A DNA stretch of 64,000 nucleotides from Winogradskyella bathintestinalis (GTDB lineage: Bacteria; Bacteroidota; Bacteroidia; Flavobacteriales; Flavobacteriaceae). The translations under genes were made by a program, and so were the position numbers. The DNA is taken from assembly GCF_030407435.1 (NCBI RefSeq), contig NZ_JASDDK010000001.1, positions 558,001 through 622,000 on the forward strand, written 5' to 3'. Within the stretch, counting starts at the first letter, position 1. Each line of letters starts with the position of its first letter. The notes below the pieces were generated by a model. That model was given only the letters and a program-made list of their open reading frames with translations, searched no databases and was not told the origin of the DNA. This document shows, in pieces, positions 26,983-34,970 of the stretch.

Positions 26983-27024
26983 TGTTCTAAAATTAAATAA
27001 ATAATTGTTATTATGAGGTTAGAA

Positions 27025-27050
27025 AATATTATTAAATCTTTAATAATATT
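27025..27050. repeat. Perfect 12-base AT-only inverted repeat in the rpiB leader
   Basis: AATATTATTAAA, two bases TC, then TTTAATAATATT: a perfect inverted repeat made only of A and T. It starts 35 bases before the rpiB ATG. It may fold in the mRNA or bind a regulator; neither is shown. Confidence 0.4.
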
Positions 27051-27085
27051 GTCGCGCTTCTTTATAATGACTTAACAGTTAAGGA

Positions 27086-27520
27086 ATGAACATTTCAATA
27101 GGAAACGATCACGCAGGTCCAGATTATAAATTTGCTATCGTAAAACATTTAGAAAATAAAGGTTATACTGTTAATAACTACGGAACCGATACATTAGATA
27201 GTGTAGATTATCCAGATTTTGTACATCCAGTCGCTAAAGATGTCGAAGCTAAAAAAGTAGATTTTGGTATTCTTATCTGTGGAAGTGCCAATGGTGTGGC
27301 TATGACAGCCAATAAATATCAACATGTTAGAGCAGGTGTATGTTGGACCAATGAAATCACAGAATTAACACGTTTACATAATAATGCAAATATTATCTGT
27401 ATTCCTGCGCGATTTACGTCGATTCCACAAGCGCTTAAAATGGTAGATACTTTTTTAAACACTAAATTTGAAGGTGGTCGTCATCAAAATCGGGTGGATA
27501 AAATTCCATTATCCTGCTAA
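27086..27520 (+). CDS. rpiB: Ribose-5-phosphate isomerase B
   Basis: Interconverts ribose-5-phosphate and ribulose-5-phosphate in the pentose phosphate pathway. This 144-residue protein has the RpiB/LacAB fold signatures 'ISIGNDHAGPDYKF' (N-terminal phosphate-binding loop, residues 3-16), the active-site Cys in 'FGILICGSANGVAMTANK' (about residue 66) and 'HNNANIICIPARF'. The second signature has SANG where GTGIG is usual, a Bacteroidota variation. The gene downstream, a CDF transporter, is 48 bases away and probably co-transcribed. Confidence 0.93.
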   Translation: MNISIGNDHAGPDYKFAIVKHLENKGYTVNNYGTDTLDSVDYPDFVHPVAKDVEAKKVDFGILICGSANGVAMTANKYQHVRAGVCWTNEITELTRLHNNANIICIPARFTSIPQALKMVDTFLNTKFEGGRHQNRVDKIPLSC

Positions 27521-27568
27521 AATTTCAATTGGTTATAAATTAGATACCAATTTAAAATTGCTAAAAAT

Positions 27569-28483
27569 ATGAGTCATTCACATTCTCATAATCATGCACA
27601 CACACACGATCTTAATGGTCGTAATCTTATCATCTCCATTGCACTTAATATTGCTATTACAATTGCACAAATAATTGGAGGTGTATTGTCTGGTAGCTTG
27701 GCCTTACTGAGTGATGCACTTCATAATTTTAGCGATGTCGTATCTTTATTGATAAGTTACATTGCTAATAAATTAGTAAAACGAAAAGCGTCTTTAAAAC
27801 GCACCTTTGGTTATAAACGAGCCGAAATTTTAGCCGCTTTTATTAATGCTTCTACTTTAATCATTGTTGCAGTACTTCTTATTATAGAAGCTGCTGAACG
27901 TTTTCAGAGTCCACAACAAATAGAATATAACTTAGTAATTTGGTTATCTATAGTTGCTATTTTAGGTAATGGTTTTAGCGTGTTGTTATTAAAAAAAAAT
28001 GCGGACGATAACATGAATATGAAGAGTGCTTACCTTCATTTGTTAACAGATATGATGGCGAGTGTGGCCGTTTTAGTTGGGGGGTTGCTGATGAAATTTT
28101 ATCAAATTTGGTGGATCGATAGTGTTTTGACTTTCGCAATTGCCATTTATCTAATTTGGATGGGATTCGATTTATTAAAAGCATCGACCAAAGTATTGAT
28201 GCTATTTACACCAGATGCCATTCCTATAGATGATATTGTTAATAAACTAAATGGTTTTGATGCTATTAAAAATGTACATCACGTACATGTATGGCAATTG
28301 AACGAAGAAGAAATTCATTTTGAAGCTCATATTGATTTTGAAAAGGACATTTTATTATCTGAATTTGACGTTATTCTGAATAAAATTGAAGAATTTATAT
28401 ATCATAATTACGATATCAATCATGTTAATATTCAACCAGAATTTAGTAAAACGGATGCTAAAGATATTATTGTTCAAGATTAA
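27569..28483 (+). CDS. Cation diffusion facilitator (zinc/cobalt/cadmium exporter, CzcD type)
   Basis: This 304-residue inner-membrane antiporter has a His-rich N-terminus (HSHSHNHAHTHD) that binds metal, six transmembrane helices, HNFSD in helix 2 and HLLTD in helix 5 (the HxxxD zinc-site pairs of CzcD/YiiP-like proteins), and a cytoplasmic C-terminal domain with 'NVHHVHVWQLNEEEIHFEAHI'. It should export Zn2+ and similar divalent ions in exchange for protons. It follows rpiB in the same direction. No metal-responsive regulator is adjacent. Confidence 0.92.
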   Translation: MSHSHSHNHAHTHDLNGRNLIISIALNIAITIAQIIGGVLSGSLALLSDALHNFSDVVSLLISYIANKLVKRKASLKRTFGYKRAEILAAFINASTLIIVAVLLIIEAAERFQSPQQIEYNLVIWLSIVAILGNGFSVLLLKKNADDNMNMKSAYLHLLTDMMASVAVLVGGLLMKFYQIWWIDSVLTFAIAIYLIWMGFDLLKASTKVLMLFTPDAIPIDDIVNKLNGFDAIKNVHHVHVWQLNEEEIHFEAHIDFEKDILLSEFDVILNKIEEFIYHNYDINHVNIQPEFSKTDAKDIIVQD

Positions 28484-28568
28484 GAGCCCTGCAGAAACTT
28501 ATATCTCGTAATAAATAACATAACGATACCACACTTTTGCACGACTTAGCAATGAGGATACATTAATT

Positions 28569-28800
28569 ATATTGAGAATTACATCCAAAACTTTCCGAGA
28601 ATCAACTACTCTACAATTAACACTTACTAAGAAGTGAAATCTTTGTAGTAGAGTAAAACTGTGCTACCAAAACATTGCTGTTACATAATAAAGAGTGCTT
28701 TATGTCATAGCTTCTGCTGAAATTTTTATAGATGTTGCTATTCATTAAAAACATCGACGAAATGCACTTTCTTATAGTTTTAGAACAAAAGCCCACGTTT
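28569..28800 (+). pseudogene. Decayed ElaA-like GNAT acetyltransferase, homologous to the intact gene at 33548
   Basis: Read in shifting frames, this stretch retains the N-terminal half of the intact GNAT gene. From ATA (in place of ATG) it gives LRITSKTFREST, matching LKIETKTFREL. After a short deletion comes LRSEIFVVE-stop-NCATKT, matching LRSEVFVVEQDCVYQD. In another frame NIAVT-stop-stop-RVLYVIASAE matches DIDGKDQKALHVLGYKNE. A last piece with NALS...TKAH may match GNAIM...IKAQ after a further deletion. The start codon is lost, there are several stops and at least two frameshifts, and the C-terminal third is missing. It is clearly dead. The nucleotide match is strongest at 'AAGAAGTGAAATCTTTGTAG'. 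Confidence 0.8.
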
Positions 28801-29029
28801 CGTATCATTTTTTTTAAATTTTATAGCTAAAATCATACACTTGCTCTGTAATAATAATAATTGACCTAATTAAAAACATTAATGCTGACTAAGAATACAC
28901 AGTATTTTTCAAAAATTGTTAATACACAAATTTTTATAAAAATCATTTAAGTAATGAAATGTTCCTAATTAAATAATAAATAGTAATAGCCCCATTCTCT
29001 TATCTAAAACCGTCAATACTATAGAAAAT

Positions 29030-29140
29030 ATGAATAAGGAATCCACTTATAGAAGCAAAATATTTGTAATACTAATAATCTTAAGTTCTGCAATTGTAAT
29101 ATCAGAAAATATTGCTGTTACTTTTTTAGAAAAAATTTAA
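29030..29140 (+). CDS. Possible 36-residue single-helix membrane peptide
   Basis: ATG at 29030, stop at 29138-29140. The translation has a short polar start (MNKESTYRSK), a hydrophobic helix (IFVILIILSSAIVIS) and a short tail ending FLEKI. It lies 35 bases before the LamG surface-protein gene. No family is recognised and it could be chance in AT-rich DNA. Confidence 0.25.
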   Translation: MNKESTYRSKIFVILIILSSAIVISENIAVTFLEKI

Positions 29141-29175
29141 AACGAAATATAAACAATTAAATTAATTAAACATTT

Positions 29176-30672
29176 ATGAAACAAATTTACCTTTTAACCT
29201 CATTTTTATTTTTTACTATTTTTAATTTAAGTTCACAAACATTAGATGTCAATTTTACTGGGAACTGCGGTAGTTACATTGGCATTGCAGATGATAGTGA
29301 ACTATCTCAATCTTTCACTTCGGGCTTAAATGGAAATTTAACTAAAGTAGGGGTTGGTATTAGTATTGATGCTTGTACTGAAACTTCTATAGTTAATGGT
29401 ACAGCTAAAATTTATCAAGGTACTTGTGCTGGTCAATTGTTAACTACACAATCATTTTCTTTTGCAACAGGTTCATCATTATCAATAAAAGAGATTATTT
29501 TTACTACACCTGCAATAGTTACTTCTGGAGAGGTTTACACTTTAGAGCTTTCGGTTAATCCTAACCAACCTTGTACTATTGATCCCTTTATGCCAGATGA
29601 AGATAGAAGTGTTTTTATACGATGGCATTTAGAAAATGAAGCTAATTGTGGGGGAACGTATTCAGGAGGTACAGCTTACGACCCGGGATGTGTAATATAC
29701 CCTGGTGATTTTTATTTACAAACTTATGTAGCACCAAATTTAAGTGGAAATAATGCGTTAAATTTTGATGGAAATGATGATTATGTTGAATTAGGTAACA
29801 ATGCAATTTTCGATATAACTTCTCAAATTACATTAGAAGCATCAGTATATTCTACACAACTTACAGGAGAAAACAATATTATTACAAAATTTGGAGATTC
29901 TGTTTACCGAGATTCCTATTTATTAAGAACAATCAATGGAGTTGTTTATTTTGACCTTAAAATAAATGATACTTGGGTTTCTGTTAATTCAATAAGTGCA
30001 ATACCACTTAATACTTGGTCTCATATTTCAGCTGTTTATAATGGAACTTCTATGAAATTATATATAAATGGTGTGCCTAATACTACGGTACCTCAAACTG
30101 GGAATATTGATGTCTCTACTTCTACTGTAAAAATTGGAAAATGGAACGGATCAAATTCTTTTAATGGAAATATAGATGAAGTTAGAATATGGAATATAGC
30201 AATATCGGATTCTGATATTTTAGATAATTATAATACGGAATTAACAGGAAATGAAATTGGATTAGTCGCATATTATAATTTTAATCAAGGAACAGCAAAT
30301 GGTGACAACACGTCATTAACTACTTTAATGGATTTATCTGCTAATAATTTAATTGGAACTTTAAATAATTTTCAATTAACTGGTATGACTTCTAATTGGG
30401 TTGGTGGTGTTGATTTTTCAACATTATCACTAGAAGATAATTTTAGTTTAAATAGAAGTGAAATTTCATTATTTCCAATACCTGCTCATGAATTTATTCA
30501 AGTTTCTGGTCTATCAAAAACAGAAAATTATAGAATTTATAATATACAGGGAACAAAAATTAAAAATGGTTTTATATCTAAAAATGATAAAATTGATATT
30601 CAGAACTTAACAAATGGCATGTATTTTTTACAAATTAATGGGCAAAATACTCTGAAATTTATAAAAAAATAA
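29176..30672 (+). CDS. Secreted LamG-domain protein with T9SS type A sorting tail
   Basis: This 498-residue protein has a Sec signal (to about residue 21). An N-terminal all-beta domain (about 22-190) has five or six Cys that could form disulfides. A LamG/concanavalin-like jelly roll (about 192-370) has 'NALNFDGNDDYVELGN', 'ITLEASVYS', 'WSHISAVYNGTSMKLYINGV' and 'GNIDEVRIWNIAIS'. A type A T9SS C-terminal domain (about 425-498) ends 'NLTNGMYFLQINGQNTLKFIKK'. T9SS exports such proteins across the outer membrane and often attaches them to it. LamG domains bind glycans or proteins, so an adhesin or binding role is likely. The next 300 bases hold a decayed copy of its tail. Confidence 0.85.
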   Translation: MKQIYLLTSFLFFTIFNLSSQTLDVNFTGNCGSYIGIADDSELSQSFTSGLNGNLTKVGVGISIDACTETSIVNGTAKIYQGTCAGQLLTTQSFSFATGSSLSIKEIIFTTPAIVTSGEVYTLELSVNPNQPCTIDPFMPDEDRSVFIRWHLENEANCGGTYSGGTAYDPGCVIYPGDFYLQTYVAPNLSGNNALNFDGNDDYVELGNNAIFDITSQITLEASVYSTQLTGENNIITKFGDSVYRDSYLLRTINGVVYFDLKINDTWVSVNSISAIPLNTWSHISAVYNGTSMKLYINGVPNTTVPQTGNIDVSTSTVKIGKWNGSNSFNGNIDEVRIWNIAISDSDILDNYNTELTGNEIGLVAYYNFNQGTANGDNTSLTTLMDLSANNLIGTLNNFQLTGMTSNWVGGVDFSTLSLEDNFSLNRSEISLFPIPAHEFIQVSGLSKTENYRIYNIQGTKIKNGFISKNDKIDIQNLTNGMYFLQINGQNTLKFIKK

Positions 30673-30689
30673 CATAAAGTAAATTTTTT

Positions 30690-30733
30690 AAAAACAGTCA
30701 AAAGTTTAATTTATAACGCTCTGACTGTTTTTT
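30690..30733 (+). terminator. Terminator of the LamG/T9SS gene
   Basis: An 11-bp stem AAAAACAGTCA/TGACTGTTTTT with a 21-base loop and a following T run, 18 bases past the stop codon. Confidence 0.65.
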
Positions 30734-30762
30734 ATTTAATATAATTAGATGGAAGTATTAAC

Positions 30763-30984
30763 CTCACAGTTTCTATATTTGAATACTTAACTATTACCAA
30801 TTTTGAATTGCATGTTAATGGTTTAACTTAAAAAAAATCGTATCAAATTAGTAATGTGCTAGGCAAAATAGTAATGCAAGGTTATATTGATTCTAATGTC
30901 TCGACCCGAGTAAATGGTTTAACTAACGGGCTATATTTTTTAAACATCAATAACCAACAAACCTTTAAGTTCATTAAGAATTAG
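30763..30984 (+). pseudogene. Orphan T9SS sorting-tail remnant
   Basis: One frame reads VSIFEYLTITNFELHVNGLT, stop (30829-30831), then KKSYQISNVLGKIVMQG...RVNGLTNGLYFLNINNQQTFKFIKN and a stop at 30982-30984. It aligns along its length with the type A tail of the gene just upstream (HEFIQVSGL...YRIYNIQGTKI...LTNGMYFLQINGQNTLKFIKK). There is no start codon and no passenger domain, so it is the end of a lost secreted protein or of a partial tandem duplication. Confidence 0.75.
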
Positions 30985-31015
30985 AGACCAGGTAAATTAT
31001 TGTTTCTAGGGAAGT

Positions 31016-31048
31016 AAAGAGTCGTTTAATAATAGCGGCTCTTTATTG
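31016..31048 (+). terminator. Hairpin terminator after the T9SS-tail remnant
   Basis: Stem AAAGAGTCG/CGGCTCTTT (one T-G wobble) with an 11-base loop, then TATTGTTTTAAT. It remains in place although the gene it served is decayed, and it isolates the kinase gene that follows. Confidence 0.55.
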
Positions 31049-31088
31049 TTTTAATAAAGTAAATTTTTATGTTTTAATTTATAGTTAT

Positions 31089-32843
31089 ATGTTAATACTT
31101 AGAGTGAAATTTATCATCATCCATATTCTTTTAATTTTAAGTTGTTTTATAGGTTTTGCGCAATCTAATGGATTTAGCGACCTATATAATGAAGCAAATA
31201 CCTATGTTAGAAATCACAGCCCAACGGAAGGATTAGATTATATAGACATTTTACTTAAAAACGAAAAAAGTATACTCGCACGGCAAACTTTAAATACGGT
31301 AAAATTATTTCCTATGTTGAGTGCTGAAATGTATGATATTATTATAGTTAACTCTTCAAAATTATTAACCGATTCCCAGCTACCAAAAAATTTAAGAATT
31401 GTTATTCATTTACGACGTGCACTGGTGTACGAAATTACAGAGCTTTTCGATAAGAGTAAATTAGAATTAGACAGGGCTTCTGAAATTTTAGGCGATTCTA
31501 GCTTTCATAAGAGTGAATTAAAGGCCGAGCTATTATATCGTTACGGATCTTTATATAGAATTCAAGATATGGATACCATTGCAGAAAATTATATAAACCA
31601 AGCATTGTCCTTTTCTAAAGCAAATAATCACTATGATGCTTTAGCGGTATCTTATATGCTAAAAGGATTTTTTACAAATGCAGATTACCAAAAGCAAACG
31701 GACTACTATTACAAAGCGTTACACCATTATAAATCGCATCACGATTCTTTAGGTACATCTGCAATGTATTTTAACTTGAGTAAATTGAATTTTAAACTGA
31801 AAGATTATCAAAGTGCCTTACATTATACGGATTCAATTATGGTATATGCAAAACCATTCCCCTATTTCTTTGCATATAATGAAGCGTATCAATTAAGAGC
31901 TTCAATTTTTAAAGCCGAAAATAAATTGGATTCTGCTTTAATCAATTTTGAAACGTATCATAAATTATTCCAAGAGACCAATTTAGATAAGCAAGCGTTG
32001 AATGTTAGAGCATTAGAATATCAATTTGAAATTGAAAAAGAGGAAATTGATAAAGCACAACTTGAAATAAACAATAAGAAAATAAATGATTTTAACACTA
32101 AGTTAAAATGGGCTATTTACAGTTTGGTAATAGTTTTGATTGCCTTTATCATTTCCGTTATTCTACTTAAAAAAAGAAATCAAGTAGTGAAACTCGCCAA
32201 AAAAAATATTAATACAAAAAATAAAGCACTTCAAGTTAGTATAAAAGAAAAAGAACTGCTTCTCAAAGAATTAAATCATCGTGTTAAAAATAATTTATCC
32301 TTAGTATTAAGTTTAATAAATTTTCAGAAGCAAGAGATAGAAGATGAATTCTATAAATCTAAGTTTGTGTCTTTACAGCAACGTATAGAAGCGATTTCAA
32401 TTGTACATGAACAAATGATGCATTTTAAATCAGGTAGGGATTTAGAAGATGCTCAAAATTTAAATGACTATATCCAAAAAATAGCAAAATCACTAATTCG
32501 TTTAGATAGAAGAACAGTTAATTTTAGATCTCAAATTCCAGAAATTTTTGTAACTATGGATGTTGCGGTACCAATAGGTATTTTGATAAATGAATTAATA
32601 GCCAATAGTCTCAAACATGCCAAAGTTCAAAATAATTTATTAATTTCTATAACCATCGCAGAAGCTAATAATAAACTTCACATCGACTATTTGGATAACG
32701 GTAAGGCTTTTGAAGTTGATAATAAAAAATCGAGCTTGGGTCTCCTTATTATCGATAGCATGATTAAACAGTTAAAGGGAACATATAATCGTGAGATAAC
32801 ATCCTACCATATTCAAATAAATAAATACAAGCATAGTGATTAG
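31089..32843 (+). CDS. TPR-containing sensor histidine kinase (HisKA_2 family)
   Basis: This 584-residue protein has a signal peptide or first membrane segment (residues 4-24), an extracytoplasmic all-helical region with degenerate TPR repeats (about 30-325), a transmembrane helix (about 338-360), a short coiled coil, then the HisKA_2 dimerisation domain 'LLLKELNHRVKNNLSLVLSLINFQ' with the phospho-accepting His near 397, and a HATPase_c domain with N-box 'LINELIANSLKHA' and a G-box 'SSLGLLIIDSMIKQL'. TPR-sensor kinases of this type are common in Bacteroidota; the signal is unknown. The stop overlaps the start of the response regulator by 8 bases, so the two are translationally coupled partners. 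Confidence 0.88.
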   Translation: MLILRVKFIIIHILLILSCFIGFAQSNGFSDLYNEANTYVRNHSPTEGLDYIDILLKNEKSILARQTLNTVKLFPMLSAEMYDIIIVNSSKLLTDSQLPKNLRIVIHLRRALVYEITELFDKSKLELDRASEILGDSSFHKSELKAELLYRYGSLYRIQDMDTIAENYINQALSFSKANNHYDALAVSYMLKGFFTNADYQKQTDYYYKALHHYKSHHDSLGTSAMYFNLSKLNFKLKDYQSALHYTDSIMVYAKPFPYFFAYNEAYQLRASIFKAENKLDSALINFETYHKLFQETNLDKQALNVRALEYQFEIEKEEIDKAQLEINNKKINDFNTKLKWAIYSLVIVLIAFIISVILLKKRNQVVKLAKKNINTKNKALQVSIKEKELLLKELNHRVKNNLSLVLSLINFQKQEIEDEFYKSKFVSLQQRIEAISIVHEQMMHFKSGRDLEDAQNLNDYIQKIAKSLIRLDRRTVNFRSQIPEIFVTMDVAVPIGILINELIANSLKHAKVQNNLLISITIAEANNKLHIDYLDNGKAFEVDNKKSSLGLLIIDSMIKQLKGTYNREITSYHIQINKYKHSD

Positions 32844-33525
32844 AAATATACTAATTGTAGAGGACGAATTGTTAATAGCTAATTTAATTAAAGGCTATAT
32901 TGAAGCTTATAATTACCGTTGTGTTGGCATTGCTGTAGATTATAAGCAAGCCATAGAATTATTGAACACTAAACGGATAGATTTGGTACTTTTAGATGTT
33001 ACAATTTCTAGTTCTAAGAACGGTATAGACATTGCCAATTATATTAATAATACGTCTCAAATACCATTTATCTATTTAACTTCTCATAGCGATCAGGCTA
33101 CTTTAAAACAATTAGAAGCAACCGAACCAAATGCGTATTTATCTAAACCCTTTAAGCAAATAGATATTGTAACGGCCTTAAATTTAGTAACTAAAAAAAT
33201 TAAGAATAATAGTTCAATTTTTGAATTGAAAATTGGGAAATCTATTTATAGTATTGATGTTGATGATTTAATGTATATAAAATCAGACCACGTATATTTG
33301 CAGTTGTATTTTGCTACTACGGATAATTTATTAGTACGTGCTTCAATAGATCATATATTAACGTTATTTCCAAAAGATAGTTTGGTTAAAGTTAACAGAA
33401 GTACAGTTGTAAATCTTAATTATATAAAGGCAGTACATGGTAATATTGTAGAATTAGATACTATTGAATTTAAACTTTCTAAGATTTATAAACAACAATT
33501 AGAACGTTCGTTTTTTCAAAATTAG
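32836..33525 (+). CDS. Response regulator with LytTR DNA-binding domain
   Basis: This 229-residue protein starts at GTG 32836, inside the end of the kinase gene. The receiver domain (1-120) has the acidic pocket VEDE (8-11), phospho-acceptor Asp in 'LVLLDVTIS' (about 54), the Thr/Ser switch in 'YLTSHSD' and the Lys in 'LSKPF'. The C-terminal LytTR domain (about 132-228) has 'IYSIDVDDLMYIKSDHVYLQLYF' and 'LVKVNRSTVVNLNYIKAV'. LytTR regulators bind direct-repeat sites upstream of target genes. The GNAT gene 22 bases downstream is probably in the same transcript. Confidence 0.92.
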   Translation: MIRNILIVEDELLIANLIKGYIEAYNYRCVGIAVDYKQAIELLNTKRIDLVLLDVTISSSKNGIDIANYINNTSQIPFIYLTSHSDQATLKQLEATEPNAYLSKPFKQIDIVTALNLVTKKIKNNSSIFELKIGKSIYSIDVDDLMYIKSDHVYLQLYFATTDNLLVRASIDHILTLFPKDSLVKVNRSTVVNLNYIKAVHGNIVELDTIEFKLSKIYKQQLERSFFQN

Positions 33526-33547
33526 AAATCATTGATTACAAAATTAA

Positions 33548-33991
33548 ATGCTTAAAATAGAAACTAAAACTTTTAGAGAATTAACTACGCAACAACTCTA
33601 CGATCTACTTCAATTAAGAAGTGAAGTCTTTGTAGTAGAACAAGATTGTGTGTATCAAGATATAGACGGAAAGGATCAAAAGGCACTTCATGTTTTAGGT
33701 TATAAAAATGAAAAATTAGTGGCTTATACAAGAGTATTTAAGCCAGGTTATTATTTTGAGGAAGCTAGTATTGGCCGCGTAGTTGTAGTTAAAAAAGAAC
33801 GAGAGTATAAATTTGGAAATGCTATAATGAAAGCTTCAATAGAAGCTATTAAAGCACAGTATAATGAGACCGAAATCAAAATTTCAGCGCAATGTTATTT
33901 AAAGAAATTTTATAATAATTTAGAATTTTTTGAATCAGGAGAAGAATATTTAGAAGATGGCATTCCGCATATTGCTATGTTACGCACTTAG
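33548..33991 (+). CDS. ElaA-like GNAT N-acetyltransferase
   Basis: This 147-residue acetyl-CoA-dependent acyltransferase has the ElaA hallmark 'LRSEVFVVEQDCVYQDIDGKD' (about 24-44), the strand 'VAYTRVFK', the acetyl-CoA pyrophosphate region 'IGRVVVVKKEREYKFGNAIM' (about 75-95, weaker than the usual RGxGxG/A) and the C-terminal 'FYNNLEFFESGEEYLEDGIPHIAM'. The substrate is unknown. It is the third gene of the kinase/regulator operon and is the intact relative of the dead copy at 28569. It converges with the OmpA-like gene with only one base between the stops. Confidence 0.85.
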   Translation: MLKIETKTFRELTTQQLYDLLQLRSEVFVVEQDCVYQDIDGKDQKALHVLGYKNEKLVAYTRVFKPGYYFEEASIGRVVVVKKEREYKFGNAIMKASIEAIKAQYNETEIKISAQCYLKKFYNNLEFFESGEEYLEDGIPHIAMLRT

Positions 33992-33992
33992 A

Positions 33993-34832
33993 TTAATTAG
34001 ATTTATCGTAAATACGAGTCACCAAGATTTCAACCCGTCTATCTAGTTCTGGTTCACCACCCAGCGGTTGTTTTCTTCGCATACCAGCAAATTTCATTCG
34101 GTAATGTTTTACACCTTTTTTAGCCAAATAATCATAAACGTATTTAGCTCTAGCCACTGAAAGATTTCTTTTTTTAGTTTTTCTATCTACAGCATCTCTA
34201 TTACCTTGTGTACAACAAACATGACCTTCAATAGTGAAATATATATTGGTGCGTTTTGCAAGTATTTCAGCAATCTTATCTAGTACAAGCTTAGAATCTT
34301 TGGTTAAATAGCTATAACCGGTTCTAAATAGCAAATTTTCGAGTAAAATCTTATCCCCTTCTTTCAGATCTCCGTTTAGAATATCTTCCGTATTTACTTT
34401 TTCTGGTATGACTTCTTTGGGTTTTGGCGGAAAAACAGGGGTAACAATTATTTCAACTTTACGATTTAAACCACGAATTTTACTCAAGTTTTCTTCGCGA
34501 ATAATATTTACTAAAATTTCACCTTTACCATCAACGTTAGTAATTACCGATTCATCAAATTCATTATTAGAAAACACTTCTTTTATTGCATCTGCACGAT
34601 TTTGCGATAGCACTAAATTGTAATTATCACTTCCTCTATCGTCAGTAAAACCATAGATGGAAATCTTTTCAATATCTATATCTTCAATTTTAGATAAAAA
34701 TAGGAGTAACCTACTCTCTTCGGTTTCTGGAATATCGTGTTGATCAGTTTCAAAATAGACCTCATGCTTCAATTCTTTTTGAGAAAAAGAGAGCTGAAAA
34801 CATAGGCATAAAAAAACAATTAGGGGTCTCAT
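33993..34832 (-). CDS. Secreted protein with two tandem OmpA-like peptidoglycan-binding domains
   Basis: This 279-residue protein has a signal peptide (to about residue 18) but no beta-barrel. The first OmpA-C-like domain covers about 25-130 ('YGFTDDRGSDNYNLVLSQNRADAIKEVF' and 'NRKVEIIVTP'). A linker with 'PVFPPKPKEVIPEKV' follows, then a second OmpA-C-like domain at about 160-277 ('ILAKRTNIYFTIEGHVCCTQGN...RNLSVARAKYVYDYLAKKGV' and 'ELDRRVEILVTRIY'). Both end in the typical R-[KR]-VE-[IL]-x-V strand. OmpA-C domains bind diaminopimelate of peptidoglycan. The CC pair in the second domain is unusual. It may bridge two glycan strands, which is inference. Confidence 0.8.
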   Translation of the reverse strand: MRPLIVFLCLCFQLSFSQKELKHEVYFETDQHDIPETEESRLLLFLSKIEDIDIEKISIYGFTDDRGSDNYNLVLSQNRADAIKEVFSNNEFDESVITNVDGKGEILVNIIREENLSKIRGLNRKVEIIVTPVFPPKPKEVIPEKVNTEDILNGDLKEGDKILLENLLFRTGYSYLTKDSKLVLDKIAEILAKRTNIYFTIEGHVCCTQGNRDAVDRKTKKRNLSVARAKYVYDYLAKKGVKHYRMKFAGMRRKQPLGGEPELDRRVEILVTRIYDKSN

Positions 34833-34970
34833 GTGTTGTTTTATATTGTTTCAAAAGGGTCTCACATAAACGCTTATAATTATATAATTTTCTATTTGAA
34901 TATAAAAAAACGATTATAATTACGTCGGTTTCATTTATAATTTGACTCTAAATATAAAAAAAATAAATTT

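Larger units (their letters stand above)
28484..29175. other. Intergenic region of 692 bases after the CDF gene
   Basis: Two things are visible: a decayed GNAT acetyltransferase gene (28569-28800) and a 36-codon open frame (29030-29140). The rest is AT-rich with no recognisable gene or terminator. Confidence 0.5.

Noticed and set aside
28617..28808. 63-codon minus-strand frame
   Set aside because: It is antisense to the decayed GNAT gene, whose homology on the plus strand explains the sequence.
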